DNA of 64,000 nucleotides from Sternotherus odoratus (GCA_032164245.1 JAVMKO010000010.1:47948848-48012847), one strand, 5' to 3'; shown: positions 33,626-44,987, counted from the stretch's first letter. Numbers and translations are program-made. The notes: generated by a model not told the origin, from the letters alone.

Positions 33626-33735
33626 CCCAGTGATTAAGGCACTCACCTTAAATGTGGGCAACACTGCCCGATGTGGAACTTGGGTCTCCCACATTATGAG
33701 AGAGTGGCCTAGCCACTGGACTATGGGACGTTCTG
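33626..33735. repeat. Palindromic MITE with tRNA-like wording
   Basis: GGCCCAGTGATTAAGGCACTCACCTTAAATGTGGG-type text faces CTCCCACATTATGAGAGAGTGGCCTAGCCACTGGACTATGG across a short centre, giving an imperfect hairpin. Single arms resemble tRNA box A and B, but the folded palindrome is better explained as a MITE. No tRNA is predicted. Confidence 0.55.
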
Positions 33736-34191
33736 GTGTGGGCATATCTTAATCTCTCCTGTTGAAGCTGTTCTATGTTTTATAAGTAATTAAATAGTTT
33801 TTGGAGCAGGAACTTAATTTATGAATGTCTATGAAGTGCCAGTATAGATAGTCACTGGGCCAGGAAAAGTGAGTGACAATGCTTCTATAGCTTGATGATT
33901 ATGGAACTCACCTATGGCACTCACCTATGATAACAAACTCCCTACATATACTATTGAAATCATCTCTATGCCACTGGTATCAAAGACCAAGATGTAGGAT
34001 AACACAGTGTATATACCAATCGATTGACCCCAACACCCCATAGAAATGGTTCTGAGAGTCTCCAGTTGCTTCTTGAGCCCATATGCTTGAATAACAGCCT
34101 CTGGGGGAGCTGCCCAACAGCGCTGACCACTAGCCTTTGTTTCAGCCCAGTCGTCTTCACTCCAGTGGCATGGAGCCTCCATTACTTGGTC
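33736..34191. other. Unassigned DNA
   Basis: No gene or repeat recognised. Confidence 0.35.
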
Positions 34192-34360
34192 TTTGAGCAG
34201 GTGGAAAAGAGATATGATAGAGGTACATAAAATTATGAGTGGTGTGGAGGAAGTGAATAAGGAAAAGTTATTTACTTGTTCCCATAATAGAAGAATTAGA
34301 GGCCACCCAATGAAATTAATGGGCAGCAGGTTTAAAACAAATAAAAGGAAGTTCCACAAT
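34192..34360 (+). mobile_element. CR1 LINE fragment, ORF2 C-terminus
   Basis: The plus strand reads IMSGVEEVNKEKLFTCSHN then RRIRGHPMKLMGSRFKTNKRK, matching the C-terminal part of CR1 ORF2 seen in the copy at 26.8-27.7 kb ([13 protein letters not shown]). Both ends are truncated. It runs directly into the hAT transposase tail. Confidence 0.8.
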
Positions 34361-34370
34361 GTGCTCCACA

Positions 34371-34496
34371 ATGACACAGGAGAGGCTGGTCAACTTTACA
34401 ATCATCTCAATAGACCATGAGCTGGCCAAGACTGTGGACATTCAGGAAGCAGTTGAAATCTTTGCAACCAGGATGGCATGGAAAGCACCACTGTGA
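34371..34496 (+). pseudogene. hAT transposase C-terminal remnant
   Basis: From ATG at 34371 the plus strand reads MTQERLVNFTIISIDHELA then KTVDIQEAVEIFATRMA and stops at 34496. Many vertebrate hAT transposases end with a similar stretch of the dimerisation region: QERL, a hydrophobic run, SIE/SID, and an FA.RKARK-like end. Here ARKARK has decayed. The following 150 bp look like the 3' end of the same transposon. It is a fragment of about 41 codons and non-functional; the match is by recollection of the family pattern. Confidence 0.5.
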
Positions 34497-34659
34497 TTAT
34501 TCAAACTGATAAAAATGCCGGTGTTTACTATGCAGACAGGAAAGGTTACATTTGCTGTTCAGGCATTTGAAAGTTAAGTGTTACTTAACATTTTTGAAGA
34601 AGCATTTTAAGTTGTTAGTTCTCCTTTATTGGGGTAGGTAGCAGAGGAATACCATGTGA

Positions 34660-36219
34660 AGAGTAGAACAGGAAGAAGGCATGATTGAGACTTTTCAAAG
34701 TTTTGCCCAAGTGAGGGGTATGAGGGTGTCATTTGAGCTCCCTGGCTCAGGTGCCAAAATGATGTGGGCCAGCCCAGCTTAGGCACAGAGAGAGTGATGA
34801 GCTATTTTTCTTTCTTGAAGTTTTCCTTGAGACTGTCTCAGTTAAAATTACCTCTGTAGAATTTACAATAAGCCCTTTTAGACCTTCATGAGATCGTTTA
34901 CTACAGAAGGAAATGACAAAGGGATCTACAGGAATATCTTCTTAAGACTCATGCTTTTGTTTAAAATATATTTTAAACATGATGCTAGGGGATGTTTCCT
35001 TGATTATGTCCCAACAAGACCCTTTGACCATGTTTAATAGTGTTTCATTTCTTTTTAACTGAATAACATCTGTCAAATTTCTCTATCCCAGCACTATTCT
35101 GTTTGTGTTGGGAATATTATTGCATTGAAATGAGACTGAGAAAAAAAAAAGTATTGGATGGGCAGCAGAGCAAAAAGAATTTCTGAGCCGTTTGCATAAA
35201 TGTTTTTCCAACTATAATATAGCTTCAGAACTTGAGTAAAAGAGCTAAACTGTCAGATTGCAAATTCTGTTCACTGTTGCTTGTGTGCCAAGATGCTCAT
35301 CAGGTTCATTTTGTGTTTACTTGCAGATAAATTTCTTTTAAAAATGTCATTCCAAAATATAGAATCTGGATGGGGGGAGGACAGGGGAAGGAAATATTAG
35401 ACACAGATAAATATGTAGGTCACAATGAGTTCATATACTATTTAAGTAGCTTGATCCCAACCAAAGAGTCATTGTCATAAATTGTAGATATTATAAGCCA
35501 CTGCAAGACACCCGGTCGGTAAGACAGGCTTGTAATATGGAAGGGAGTGTGTGGCACAAAGTGAGTAGTGTAGTCTCAGTAATTTCCTGTTATAGACTAT
35601 AGTGGTACTGGCAGGTTTGTTATAAGCAGAGTCAAACTGCAGTAGGTCTTGGAATAAGGATAATCATGGAATACTTGGAAGAAAACACAGTGCGAATGAT
35701 TTTACAGCTGAGAAGTGTCCCATCTATAGCAATGAGCCCTTTTGTATAAAGTGCTATTCTACTGACTGCACTGTGATGGCAGTTTCATATATGCTGCTGA
35801 AACTCTAAGTCACACAGATAAAAGTATTTTGTTTTTTTAATGGTTTTGTTTAATATATTTTTTAACAGTGCTCAGTCCAGGCACATCATAACTCATGAGC
35901 CACCTACTGTGCAGTTGGAGCTAAGTTTTCCTATTTTTGCTTTTTTGTATAAATCTGAAAAGTCTATAAAATGAATTGCTTCCCAACATCATATTCTCCA
36001 GATGGCTAAGTGGATTTAAAGGTGCATGTGTTTGTGAATCAGATGGCAATGTTAATACTATTATTGGATTCAGACCAGTGATCTTTTTATATTTCATTGA
36101 GTGTCTGGCTGGCTGTTTGTTATGGATTCCAGACAATCAGTAAGTGGGGTTAAAAAACAGATCAGCTTTTCACTTATACATAATCAGAGTACATTTACTG
36201 AATAAAGAAAACAGTAGAC
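34660..36219. other. Unassigned AT-rich DNA
   Basis: No gene or recognised repeat; an A-run occurs at 35141. Confidence 0.4.
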
Positions 36220-36549
36220 CAGGGGTGGCCAACCCGCACCTGAGATAGAACCAGAATTTACCAATTTACATCGCCAAAGAGCCACAGTAACATGTCAGCA
36301 GCTCCCTCATCAGCTCCCTACCCCAGTGTCCCCCACCCACCAGCAGCACTGCCGATCAGCACCTAACCCTCCATCCCTGAGCCTCCTGGCCACCACGATG
36401 TGCCCATGTGCCTGCTACTTGTTGGCTTAAGTGACTCTAATGTTTTAGTAGTGTTAATTTTCCATTGTTAATTTCATGAACATTCATGTTCCACCATACA
36501 ATTTCTATGCTCAGATGTGACCCTCAAGCCAAAAAGTTTGCTCACCCTG
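36220..36549. mobile_element. Nonautonomous hAT element (CAGGGGTGGCCAACC type)
   Basis: The left end CAGGGGTGGCCAACCCGCAC and right end AAGTTTGCTCACCCTG are imperfect inverted repeats of a Charlie-like hAT. The flanking 8 bases (CAGTAGAC left, CTCTAAAG right) agree at only four positions, so the duplication has decayed or the end is misplaced. Inside are CCAAAGAGCCAC and TCAGCAGCTCCC phrases common to this family. No coding frame. Confidence 0.72.
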
Positions 36550-37082
36550 CTCTAAAGAGTTAACGTTTTCAGGCACCTAACTGTAAATTTCACATGCAAA
36601 TGATTATTTTGCATTCTAGTGCACATTAACATGTGACGCTAACCAGTTTTTACATGCACCCATATATATTTTTCAGTTGCAATTGCTTGTTTGTATATAG
36701 GTATTTTGGCCATGCAATTATGATGCTGAACAGAGAACGAACAGATTAGAATGGTTTAGAGAAGAGGCAAATAATAAGTGCCCTCGAAGAGAGTTTCAAA
36801 ATAATGAGTGTTATAAAGATTAATTGTACACTATTTACCATTTTTCATAGTATAAGCGGCTGGGGTTAGTCACCAAACAGGAAGGCAGTACATTTAAAAA
36901 AGGAATTATTGCAAAATGCATAATGCAAAATGCATAATGAACCTGTACAATTTGCTGTCATAAAAGACTGAGGCAAAGAAATTAGTAAGATTCACAAAAA
37001 GATTACACATTCATGTGAATTCATAAAAAGTGACATATTAAGACATTTTTATGAGAGATGTGCAACTTCATGTTTAAAGGCA
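36550..37082. other. Unassigned AT-rich DNA
   Basis: A 14-bp unit, GCAAAATGCATAAT, is tandemly doubled near 36910. No gene. Confidence 0.4.
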
Positions 37083-37235
37083 TAAACCAATTACTAATTG
37101 GAGTTAGGAAGAAACCTCCTCTATAGACAGACAATTTCATAACTACCCACAATAGTAAATCTTGCAAATTTGTGAGAAGCATCTGCTACTGGATAGTGTC
37201 ACAGACAGGATAGTGTCTGATCTGATATGGTATTA
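37083..37235 (+). mobile_element. CR1 LINE, 3' end fragment
   Basis: AGTTAGGAAGAAACCTCCTC, CATAACTACCCACAATAG, AAGCATCTGCTACTGGATAG and GTCTGATCTGATATGGTATT follow the same order as the fragment at 26580-26752. Confidence 0.65.
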
Positions 37236-37254
37236 CTTACATTTCTAAGCCCAT

Positions 37255-37498
37255 GTCTAAACTACGTGCCGGATCGGCGGGTAGTGATCGATCCCTGAGC
37301 ACTCTCCCTGTCGATTCCAGAACTCCACTGCCGTGAGAGGTGGAAGCGAAATCAGTGGGGGAGCGGCAGCAGTCCACTCGCCACCATGAGGATGCCAAGA
37401 TAAGTCGACCTAAGATACGTTGACTTCAGCTACGCTATTCGTGTAACTGAAGTTGTGTATCTTAGGTTGTCCTCATCCCCTAGAGTAGATGTGGCCTA
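37255..37498. repeat. MITE, inverted member of the 28.2-kb family
   Basis: CCATGTCTAAACTACG at the left and CTAGAGTAGATGTGGCCTAA at the right are degenerate inverted ends. GATCGATCCCTGAGC, GTCGATTCCAGAACTCC and the hairpin TTCAGCTACGCTATTCGTGTAACTGAAGT correspond, in reverse order, to blocks of the element at 28162-28444. Confidence 0.7.
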
Positions 37499-38499
37499 AG
37501 AGTTTTGTATTAATTCTAAGGATAGGAACTCATTATAGTAAACAGGCTCCGTTTCTTCATCTCATGATCAGCTGGAGTTTGTATAAGCAATCCCTCCATC
37601 AAATGTATGGGCCTTTTAACTCTTAAAGGATCATTAGAACATAAAAAATTGTTGCCGACTCAGATCTGACCAATATTGCTCCCTTCTGCTACACACCCTA
37701 CTTTGTTCTAGTAAGCACATCTCACTGCACATTCTGATTAGAAAACCTGCCTCCAGAAGTAATAGGATTCTGTGATTATCTACATGAGACACTGCATTCT
37801 TTGATCACCTGAATTACTTTTAACATGCCTGACAAAATGCAGGCATATCAATCATTATTTGTATAAAATCTGCATGTAAGCTTGGGGAACAAGACTATAC
37901 TGTAGTCGTCCCCCCTCCCTGGCATTTCTTGTTGCTGAAAGGGACATCATCACATGAAAATCAGTTTTCTGATAGAAATTTTGCATCTATTATTGTTGCA
38001 AATGAGACTACTAAAACTGAAAGAAGCCAGTTGGAAGGGAGAGGGTATTTTCCTCCATTTTTTTTTCCAATTTGTTCATTTTATGCATTTGACAGCATTT
38101 TGTGAATGGGCAGTTTGACAGTTTTCCTACATAGTCAGTTAGGAAGAGAGAAGCTGGTTAGGAAGGAAACCATTTAGGAACATCAAGGGGGGAGAAGAAA
38201 AAAACCCTTATGTTTGGTTGGTTGGTTTTTCAAAAGAGCTCATCTTCCATTTGGCAACAAAATAAGTGGCTTGGTCCTTTTGAAAATCTAGCTGCAATTG
38301 TCATTATGGGTGTTACAAGGGTGAAGAACACTTCAGACTTCTATCTCTTAATGTTTTAACGAGAGGGTACCCGAAAATTGAATTATTTGAAATTTGTCCA
38401 CTTCAAGAAATTAACATTGGGGCATGTCCCTTGAAATGGTTTTAGGCAGTTATCTATGGTACCATGTGTGAGGAACGATGCTCTAATACAGTGCTAGCC
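37499..38499. other. Unassigned AT-rich DNA
   Basis: No gene or repeat recognised. Confidence 0.4.
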
Positions 38500-38695
38500 T
38501 GGGGTATGGGAGCTTATGGGTTTAATGCCCTGCTCTGCAGTCTATTTGTTGAGAGGTGTTGGGCAAATTGCTTAGTTTCTCAGTGCTCCATCTATAAAAT
38601 GGGGACAATAGCGCTTCTTTACTTCAGATGGTTATTGTGAGGATAATGCATTAAAGCTTGTGAACATGTTCATAAGTGATGGTAAGGGCCCACCT
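38500..38695 (+). repeat. MIR/CORE-type SINE
   Basis: CCTGCTCTGCAGTC, GTTGGGCAAATTGCTTAG, TTTCTCAGTGCTCC, ATCTATAAAATGGGGACAAT and TTATTGTGAGGATAATGCAT are the central domain and downstream part of a MIR-like SINE in plus orientation. The tRNA-like head is weak. Confidence 0.68.
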
Positions 38696-38703
38696 GTACC
38701 TTA

Positions 38704-38955
38704 GGGCTTGTTTTGCACAGATAAGTTGTTCTGTTTTAGCTTCATCATTAAGGCATACCGTCACCTAGTGTGGATGCAGTTATTCCAACATAAGGGTGCT
38801 TATACTGGTATGTGGGAAGGGGAATACACAATTTTAGTATAAGGCATCTGTATACTAATATCTGTATCCATTCTAGGGGTTGTACTGGTATAACTGTATT
38901 TCATAGAACAATAGTTATACCAATACAAAAACTGTATATAGACCAGTCCTTAGAT
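38704..38955. repeat. MITE of the GGTATAACTG family
   Basis: GTGTGGATGCAGTTATTCCA, TACTGGTATAACTG and AGTTATACCAATACAAA, together with a terminal AGACCAGTCCT, identify the family seen at 11895-12170. Confidence 0.58.
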
Positions 38956-40621
38956 AGACAGCATTATATTAGTTATTACATACACAAAAGTTGGCCTGTG
39001 GGACAAGACATTGGATGCTTCATTGCTAAGTAAAATAGAATTAATTGGTTGGTTTAAAAAAAAAACTTTTAAGATTCCTGATAACTATTATGGTGCTACT
39101 GCTTTCAAAATTCTGGAGTCTCATTTTGTTGCCTTCTGCACTAAGCACTTTCCATTCTTCTCAGTTTTCTCATGTCTAGCCTTGTGATTCATCCAGTGTA
39201 TTATCTTTCAAAGAAAGCAAAAAAGATTAGAGACTAGAGGAAAGCAAAGTGTTCAAAAAGAAAGAAATAAATGAAACTTTAAACTGTATGAATATGGTTC
39301 CTATTTTGTCTTTGCAACACCAAAAATACTTCCTGAAAAATCAGGAGAGCTGTGTTTTGTTTATAAAATAGAAACCTTAATATCATCTCATCATCTTCCC
39401 ACTATAGGACTAGAATTTTGGTCATTAGAGAAAAGAATATCAGAAATGAACTTACATGTTTATTGAATTAGAGAAATGAATATCAGAAATAAACTTAAAT
39501 GTGATGAATCAAGAACAGCCTTCCCCCCTTAGGATTAGCTAATGGTTTGTGTTTTCTTTTTTCATGGTCATACTGTCTGAAGAGGAACTTTTATTTTGTG
39601 AACAATGCCATGAGTGAACAGGGGTATGGTTATAATGAGACACCCTGCCTACCAGGAATAGGAGAGGCACCCTCCGGAAAGTCTAGCTCTAAGGTAAACA
39701 CTGTAGCATGGATTGGTGTCTTTCATTTAATTCACAAGTGATTTTTTTGAATATTCATTTTTGAACACTTTTCAGTAGCTGTTTATTAAAGTTATTCTTT
39801 TTTAATAGTGACCTTTTCAAAATGAGGCATGTTCAACTATTACATTTTTGAAAAATATGAATTATGTCTCTGATACTGCAAAGAGCTCTGCAGTGACTCA
39901 GGTTCATCTTGATGGTTCACCTGGTAAAAGTCCCAAATCGTACACAATATTGTGTGTCAAGAGGCATCTGATTATTGGTGTCTCTGTAGGTAGGTTTATG
40001 CCATTGCAATACACATCTGTACTTCTGCTATCATTAACATAGATATATGCATACCCAGGCATAAAATAATTGGAAGACTTGCTAGGAGGGATCTTAAATC
40101 TGTCAGTAATTTATGCAAGCTAGCCACAACCTCTGTCTCTTGTGTAATCAGGCCAAGGTGCACCATCTGTAGCTGTGCCTTTGAAACTAATATGGCTTAA
40201 ATAGAGGCAAGTACTGAATAAAAGGCTGGTATTTTAAAGGTGGCAAAAATAGATATTTTTTCAACCCAAATATGTTTGTTTAAATATTCTGGGCTTCCTT
40301 TAATGTTCATTCTTTCAAAATCCAACAACTGTCAAAAATAGGTTATCTGAAACTGATATTCTTTCGAATTAGAAATCAGAAGGTTTTTTTTTAAAAAAAA
40401 ATCATTTTTCTTTCATTACTTTACATTTTTTAGTTGATAACTTTCTAAGGCAGTTCCAGAAAGGAGTGAGTAATTGTCTTATTACTATGAAAACTCACTG
40501 CATAATGAACACCTGTTTGTTATTACTATGGGATTATTTCATAAAGAAACATTACCCATAGAGTATGGAAGTCGGAGCCCTAAACTTTTGAATTCTAATT
40601 CTCACATTGCTGCTGACTCTG
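38956..40621. other. Unassigned AT-rich DNA
   Basis: Near 39425-39505 a unit of about 43 bp containing AATATCAGAAATGAACTTA is repeated twice with minor changes. No gene seen. Confidence 0.45.
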
Positions 40622-40780
40622 GCTTTGTCTGCACTACATACCGCTTTGCCAGTATGGCTATATATCAGCACAGCCAGGTTTTGGCAGTGTAACTATGTAT
40701 GCTAGGGTATGTGGCATTTTCACACTGTTCACCAAAAAAACTATGCTGACAAAACTCTGTAGTGTAGCCCCTGGTCAAAT
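40622..40780. repeat. MITE of the GTCTGCACTAC type
   Basis: GGCTTTGTCTGCACTACATA at the left and CTCTGTAGTGTAGCCCCTGG at the right are degenerate inverted ends around phrases such as CCAGTATGGCTATA. Confidence 0.5.
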
Positions 40781-40786
40781 CACTTA

Positions 40787-41009
40787 GGCCCCAAATTAGC
40801 GAAGTGGTTAAGCACTAATTTTCATGTGATTTCAACATAGAGTGACCAGATGTCCCAATTTTATAGGAATAGTCCCAATATTGGGGTCTTTTTCCTATAT
40901 AGGCTCCTATTACCCAATTTTTCACACTTGCTGTCTGGTCATCCTATTTCAACACGTGCTTCAGTTTAACACTTTGCTGAATGCAAATTGAGCACTTTGC
41001 TGAATGGGG
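40787..41009. repeat. Palindromic MITE carrying a nested hAT MITE
   Basis: GGCCCCAAATTAGCGAAGTG and TTAAGCAC at the left correspond in reverse to CACTTTGCTGAATGGGGGCC at the right. The element is interrupted by the insertion at 40838-40946 with its 8-bp duplications. Confidence 0.52.
40838..40946. mobile_element. Short hAT MITE with intact target duplication
   Basis: TAGAGTGACCAGATG and TCTGGTCATCCTA are inverted ends, flanked by identical TTTCAACA at 40830-40837 and 40947-40954. The 109-bp body has ATAGTCCCAATATTGGGGTC. Its ends are related to those of the large element at 8148-10108 (TAGGCTGACCATA). This MITE is common in turtle DNA as I remember it. Confidence 0.94.
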
Positions 41010-41105
41010 GCCTCTCCTAATTTCACCATCTATGAAATACACACTTATACACTTACCTCATGGGGGTACTATGAGGATTAATTAGTGTTTGTGTAACATT
41101 TGGAA
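41010..41105 (+). repeat. MIR-like SINE 3' fragment
   Basis: CACCATCTATGAAATACA, TTACCTCATGGGGGTACTATGAGGATTAATTAG-like sequence and TTTGGAAAATG follow the order of a MIR 3' half. Only this part is left. Confidence 0.42.
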
Positions 41106-41234
41106 AATGTTGCTGGGTTTGTTTGTTTTTTGAAGGTTCACTTAAGTGTAGGTGTTACTAATATTTTTTATAAGGCTCTTAAGTTGAAATGACCACTTGG
41201 AGACTCCACAAAGTTTGATTTAGTAAATTCACTT

Positions 41235-42215
41235 TCACCCATCAGTTTGAAAATGCAAATATAGAGCTAGTTCTAGCATTTGCAGTGCTTGCTGAGACGC
41301 AAAATGAAGGGCCCTAAGATCACCATGAAATCTAATCAGTTGGCACTCATCAACAACATGCACCATTGACTGACAAGAGGCCACAATGACAAAGTGGGTC
41401 ATCACACAGACCCCATGTGTAGATGTTGGCTGAGTATATTCTTTGGTCAGTTCGGAACCTTCAACAAAGTCCAAAGGTAATGTGGCAGGTCAAATCCAGG
41501 CCATCAAATAGTCAGATAACTGACAAGGTCTTTAGCCGAACACTCGTCACGCCATAGGGTTGTTGCTGACAGATTCCAATGTGGCAGTTGTGACCTCATT
41601 GGATGCCTCAAATCAGGGCTTTGGAGCGGTGCTTCGCTCCAGCTCCAGGGAAAAACCTGCAGCTACACTGCTCCGTGCTCCAGCTCTGGGCTCCGCTCCA
41701 AAGCCCTGCCTCAAAATAAGACATACCATGATGTGACTGAAAATGGCCACATATAATGGGAGATTTGGATTGGCGCATAGTTTTTCTATCACTCTGGCTG
41801 TAAACTCACTGTGACATATATGCAGAGGGGCTATGTTGCTGAGTTAGAAGTGGAGCGCAGGGTACCTGTGATGATACACCTGTTTGAGTTTAGTTAGAAG
41901 TTAATCAATTTAGTCTGAGGTGAGTAATGCCACACAGAGGCATAGTATTCTACTGAGGAATAGCACAGTGTCAGTGCCGATGTGCAAAGTATCTGTGCAG
42001 CTGCATCCCACATCAAACTAGCTAATTTTCTGATTAGATTATTCCTGGTCCTGACTTTGGCAGCAGTATTTTTTAGGTGGTCATGTAAAGTCAAAGCGCA
42101 GTGCAGTGTGATACCAAGGTAGATTGGTTTTGCCTTGTGTTTCAGTCGTTATCCATTGAGGAAGACTTCTAACTCATGTTTAGTGCTTTCATTGTGGAGG
42201 GAGAAAATGCTCAAA
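41235..42215 (-). mobile_element. Jockey-like non-LTR retrotransposon, reverse-transcriptase C-terminus
   Basis: The minus strand encodes, from right to left, HELEVFLNG, KPIYLGITLHCALTLHDHL, TRNNLIRKLAS and ALTLCYSSVEYYASVW, ending with HFVIVASCQSMVHVVDECQ and RFHGDLRALHFASQQALQ. This follows the order of the thumb and C-terminal region of Jockey-type LINE proteins: YLGV.LD, TR.N.IRKL..T.WGA, Y..AEYCAPVW, and a final HIV.DCP.SRF-like block. It differs from CR1 in this region. Stops and frameshifts interrupt it and a hAT MITE lies inside at 41614-41708. It is a dead copy; the clade name is my inference from the motif order. Confidence 0.8.
41614..41708. mobile_element. hAT MITE of the GGCTTTGGAGCGG type
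   Basis: CAGGGCTTTGGAGCGG and CCGCTCCAAAGCCCTG are exact inverted repeats. The flanks CCTCAAAT (41606-41613) and CCTCAAAA (41709-41716) match at seven of eight bases, as for a hAT. The 95-bp element sits inside the Jockey-like LINE, so it is younger than that copy. Confidence 0.88.
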
Positions 42216-42651
42216 ATTGATTCTCTACTATTACCTTGAAGTTTGTTTAGTCATTTTATACCAGTGCAACATAGGTGCCAAATGTTACCTAATCAGAAGA
42301 ACAGAATGTTACATCCCTACACCATCATTTTGCAGAGGTGGGAAGCCAGTAAAAATTAGATCCAATAACTTGGATATAGGAATGTGGGATAGAGCAGGAG
42401 TTTTCTGATGAGAAGAAGAGTCTCTGTGGGCTTATCTACACTAGATTTTTTTTAATTACCTCAAGTTAATTAATTTCCACATTTAAAATAGCCAATCTGG
42501 ACAGACCCTAAACATTTGTTTCAGAATGTTTTGTGTATCCTATGGCTGAGCCAAGGGTAAATCTCAAACTGGCTACTCTGGAGCAGCTGTTTGGGGAGTG
42601 GCTTTACACAGAGGTTACATGTGTGTTATTACCTTGATTTAATTGACAATA
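42216..42651. other. Unassigned DNA
   Basis: GGGCTTATCTACACTAG near 42429 and CTGGACAGACCCTA near 42498 may be the ends of a decayed MITE. No gene. Confidence 0.35.
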
Positions 42652-43095
42652 CAGTAAACCCTCGATTTAACGGACCCCGATTTAACGGACTTCGGATGCA
42701 ACGGACAAAATTTCCGATGCATCCGAAATCCGTTATTCGGGGGCTCCCGCCCAGCTCCCCGCAGCGGGGAGCCCGGCGGGAGCTGTCAACTCCCCCCCCC
42801 CCTGGCTCCCTGCAGGGGGAGGTGGGCGGGGGGGGGTTGACAGTTCCCGCCCGGTTCTCCGCTGCGGGGACCCGGGCGGGTGAATTGACAGCTACCCGCC
42901 AGGGTCCCAGCAGCCGGGCTCCCGGACGTGATAAAAGTAAAACCTCGACATAACGGACTAATTCGGGCGAGGGGGGTGTCTATTGTCAGCCGAAAGTCCA
43001 TTATTTAATAATTTAAAAAATTATTAAATAACGGACTTTTGGCTTTAACGGACACCCCCTCGCCCGAATTAGTCCGTTATATCGAGGTTTCACTG
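42652..43095 (+). mobile_element. Nonautonomous Tigger/pogo-like element, GC-rich inside
   Basis: CAGTAAACCCTCGATTTAAC at the left and a right end reading ATATCGAGGTTTCACTG are inverted, with TA flanks at 42650-42651 and 43096-43097. Close to each end the ACGGAC word is repeated. A strong inner palindrome (AACGGACT...TTATTTAATAATTTAAA) lies at about 42950-43090. The middle is G/C-rich with CCCGCCCAGCTCCCCGCAG. The element at 58397-59281 has the same ends in reverse orientation. Confidence 0.87.
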
Positions 43096-43427
43096 TAGTT
43101 AATAGTGGTAATCATTTGAAAGCTTTTTGGTGACCAGCATGAAATGGATTGATAGTCCCAGTCCATTTTATAATGGTGGAGGTATATTCATATTAAATAA
43201 TGATAATAATGAAACCTTCTCAGTGGAAAGGCTAAAGAGTAAACAGATGATAAACTACCCTCTCTCCACCCTTACCCCCACCCAGCTTTAGAGGTAAACT
43301 ACTCAAGTAGGCATAAAAAATAGTCATTGGGTAGAATAGTCAGACATCCGTTGGGAATTCCAAACTGGTATACACAAAATTCTTTCAAAACTTTTTTTTT
43401 TTTGACAGAAAATTGAGTGTTTGAGTG
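43096..43427. other. Unassigned AT-rich DNA
   Basis: No gene or repeat recognised; a T-run precedes the LTR. Confidence 0.4.
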
Positions 43428-43922
43428 TGTAGACGGGCCCCTGACCGCCCTCTTCAAAATATCAGCCGGAGACTGCTCTGTGGCTTCACCAGTGTCTTTT
43501 TATTCTATATATACAGTGCACAAATCCCCACCACCTATATACCGCTTCTTCCCCAGTGCAAGTTTAGGCTCAGCCTTTCGTCTCTGGCTGGCCTCAGGGT
43601 TCACTAGCCCCTTCAGGCTTGCTGCCTCAGCTAGTTGTTACCCTGCTTCTTCCCTTTCTCTCACTCTTCCTTCTTACCTCCTTCCTTCCTTCCTACCTCT
43701 TTCTCCCAGCTCCACAACCCACCCTGGCTTCCTCCCTAGCAGGGCTTATATACCTGAGGAGGCTGCCAGGTGGAGCCCATCAAGCCCTCTGCAGTGCAGA
43801 GCTACAGCCAGCTGGCCAATTAGCCTGACTCAGCAGGCTGCTTGCAGAGGCTTGTAGCTTCTGCAGGGGTAAGGAGGGAGCAGGGGCTGACTCAGCAAGT
43901 ACTTAGTCAGCTGCCTGCTACA
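43428..43922 (-). mobile_element. Solo LTR, minus orientation
   Basis: On the plus strand the element starts TGTAGACGGGCCCC and ends GCCTGCTACA. The flanks GAGTG (43423-43427) and GAGTA (43923-43927) match at four of five bases, a plausible 5-bp target duplication. On the minus strand an inverted CCAAT (near 43816) is followed by TATATAAG (43745-43752) and then AATAAA (43499-43504), the promoter and polyadenylation order of an LTR. Long C/T tracts lie between. There is no internal retroviral region next to it. Confidence 0.78.
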
Positions 43923-44519
43923 GAGTACATGAACATTGTAACGAAAATGTTCTGCTTTCCTTGGAAATTTGGCGGCGGGGAGGGGAGAGGATTATCGTTG
44001 GAAAACTGAACACTCAAAAGCCATTTTAGCAACCAAAAACTGTGGAATAATTCAATGAAAACAACATTTAAAATAACACAAGTGTATGCAGATGCAATAT
44101 AGGGTTGAAAATGTAGTAAGTAAAGATTTCAGGGTAAAATTTTTATAAAGGTCTTATAAATGTGAATAAAAAATAAAATTATGAAAAAATACAAATTTTG
44201 CAGTCCTACATGTGAAGAACTCCTGTTGATATCAAAAGGAATCCAATAACTTCAAGAGAGCAGAATGTCATGAAGTTTTACTTGTGTAGGCAGAACAGCA
44301 TATCAGAGTACAAAGGCACCATGCAAATCTGAGAACGGAATTTTGTCCCTAATTTACAGCTTATCCCATTCAAGGCAAGATCAAAGTTACTAAAGCCTGT
44401 GAATATTTCAGTGTATCAGTCAGTTAGTTGGTTCAGTGAATGGGACGGATTTTTAATATAAACCAAGACTATGGGAATATCAAATCCTTGTTGGAAAAAT
44501 CTAAAATAATCCTCACTTA
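43923..44519. other. Unassigned AT-rich DNA
   Basis: No gene or repeat recognised. Confidence 0.4.
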
Positions 44520-44605
44520 CTGAACTCACTGCGTGAAATCCTGGTCTTACTGAAATCAGTGGAAAAACTTCTGTTAATTGGAGTGGATCATGGATTTCAT
44601 CTATG
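44520..44605. repeat. Palindromic MITE (GAAATCCTGG type)
   Basis: GTGAAATCCTGGTCTTACTG faces GTGGATCATGGATTTCAT across a short centre, an imperfect hairpin of a family frequent in reptile DNA. Confidence 0.45.
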
Positions 44606-44794
44606 TACTTTTAAACATACAACACAGTAAATAGACAAAGGTTCTGCTTATACTTTTCTTGGTGTAAAGTCCCTGAATTCAGGAGATATGCTCTGTATTT
44701 ATTCTGGTGCAACTAAGATATTAATGTTGCCTATAGTTCTTATCAGAATATTGGTGACATGAGTCCAAGAGAGTCATCACAAATAAAATGGTAT

Positions 44795-44985
44795 TCATTA
44801 ACAGTACAACCTCACCTAGAATAATGTGCTCAGTTCTGGTAGACTGATCTTAAAAAGGATGTAACAGAAAGAGAGAGAGCGGCCTAAAGAGTGATCATGG
44901 CCAAGAAAAAAAATGCTTATATAAAGAGAAATTGAAAAGATCAGGGCTGTTCACCTTAGAGAGAGACCATAAAAGTTTTAAAACC
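44795..44985 (+). mobile_element. CR1-like LINE fragment, very decayed
   Basis: CTAGAATAATGTGCTCAGTT, TCTTAAAAAGGATGTAACAG, AAAGAGAAATTGAAAAGATC and CTGTTCACCTTAGAGAGAGA follow the order of the HLEY-to-LFSLEK part of CR1 ORF2. Each block is mutated. Confidence 0.48.
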
Positions 44986-44987
44986 AC

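Noticed and set aside
33626..33735. A tRNA gene
   Set aside because: The tRNA-like words occur as two inverted arms of a palindromic MITE; no cloverleaf with proper stems and anticodon loop is apparent.
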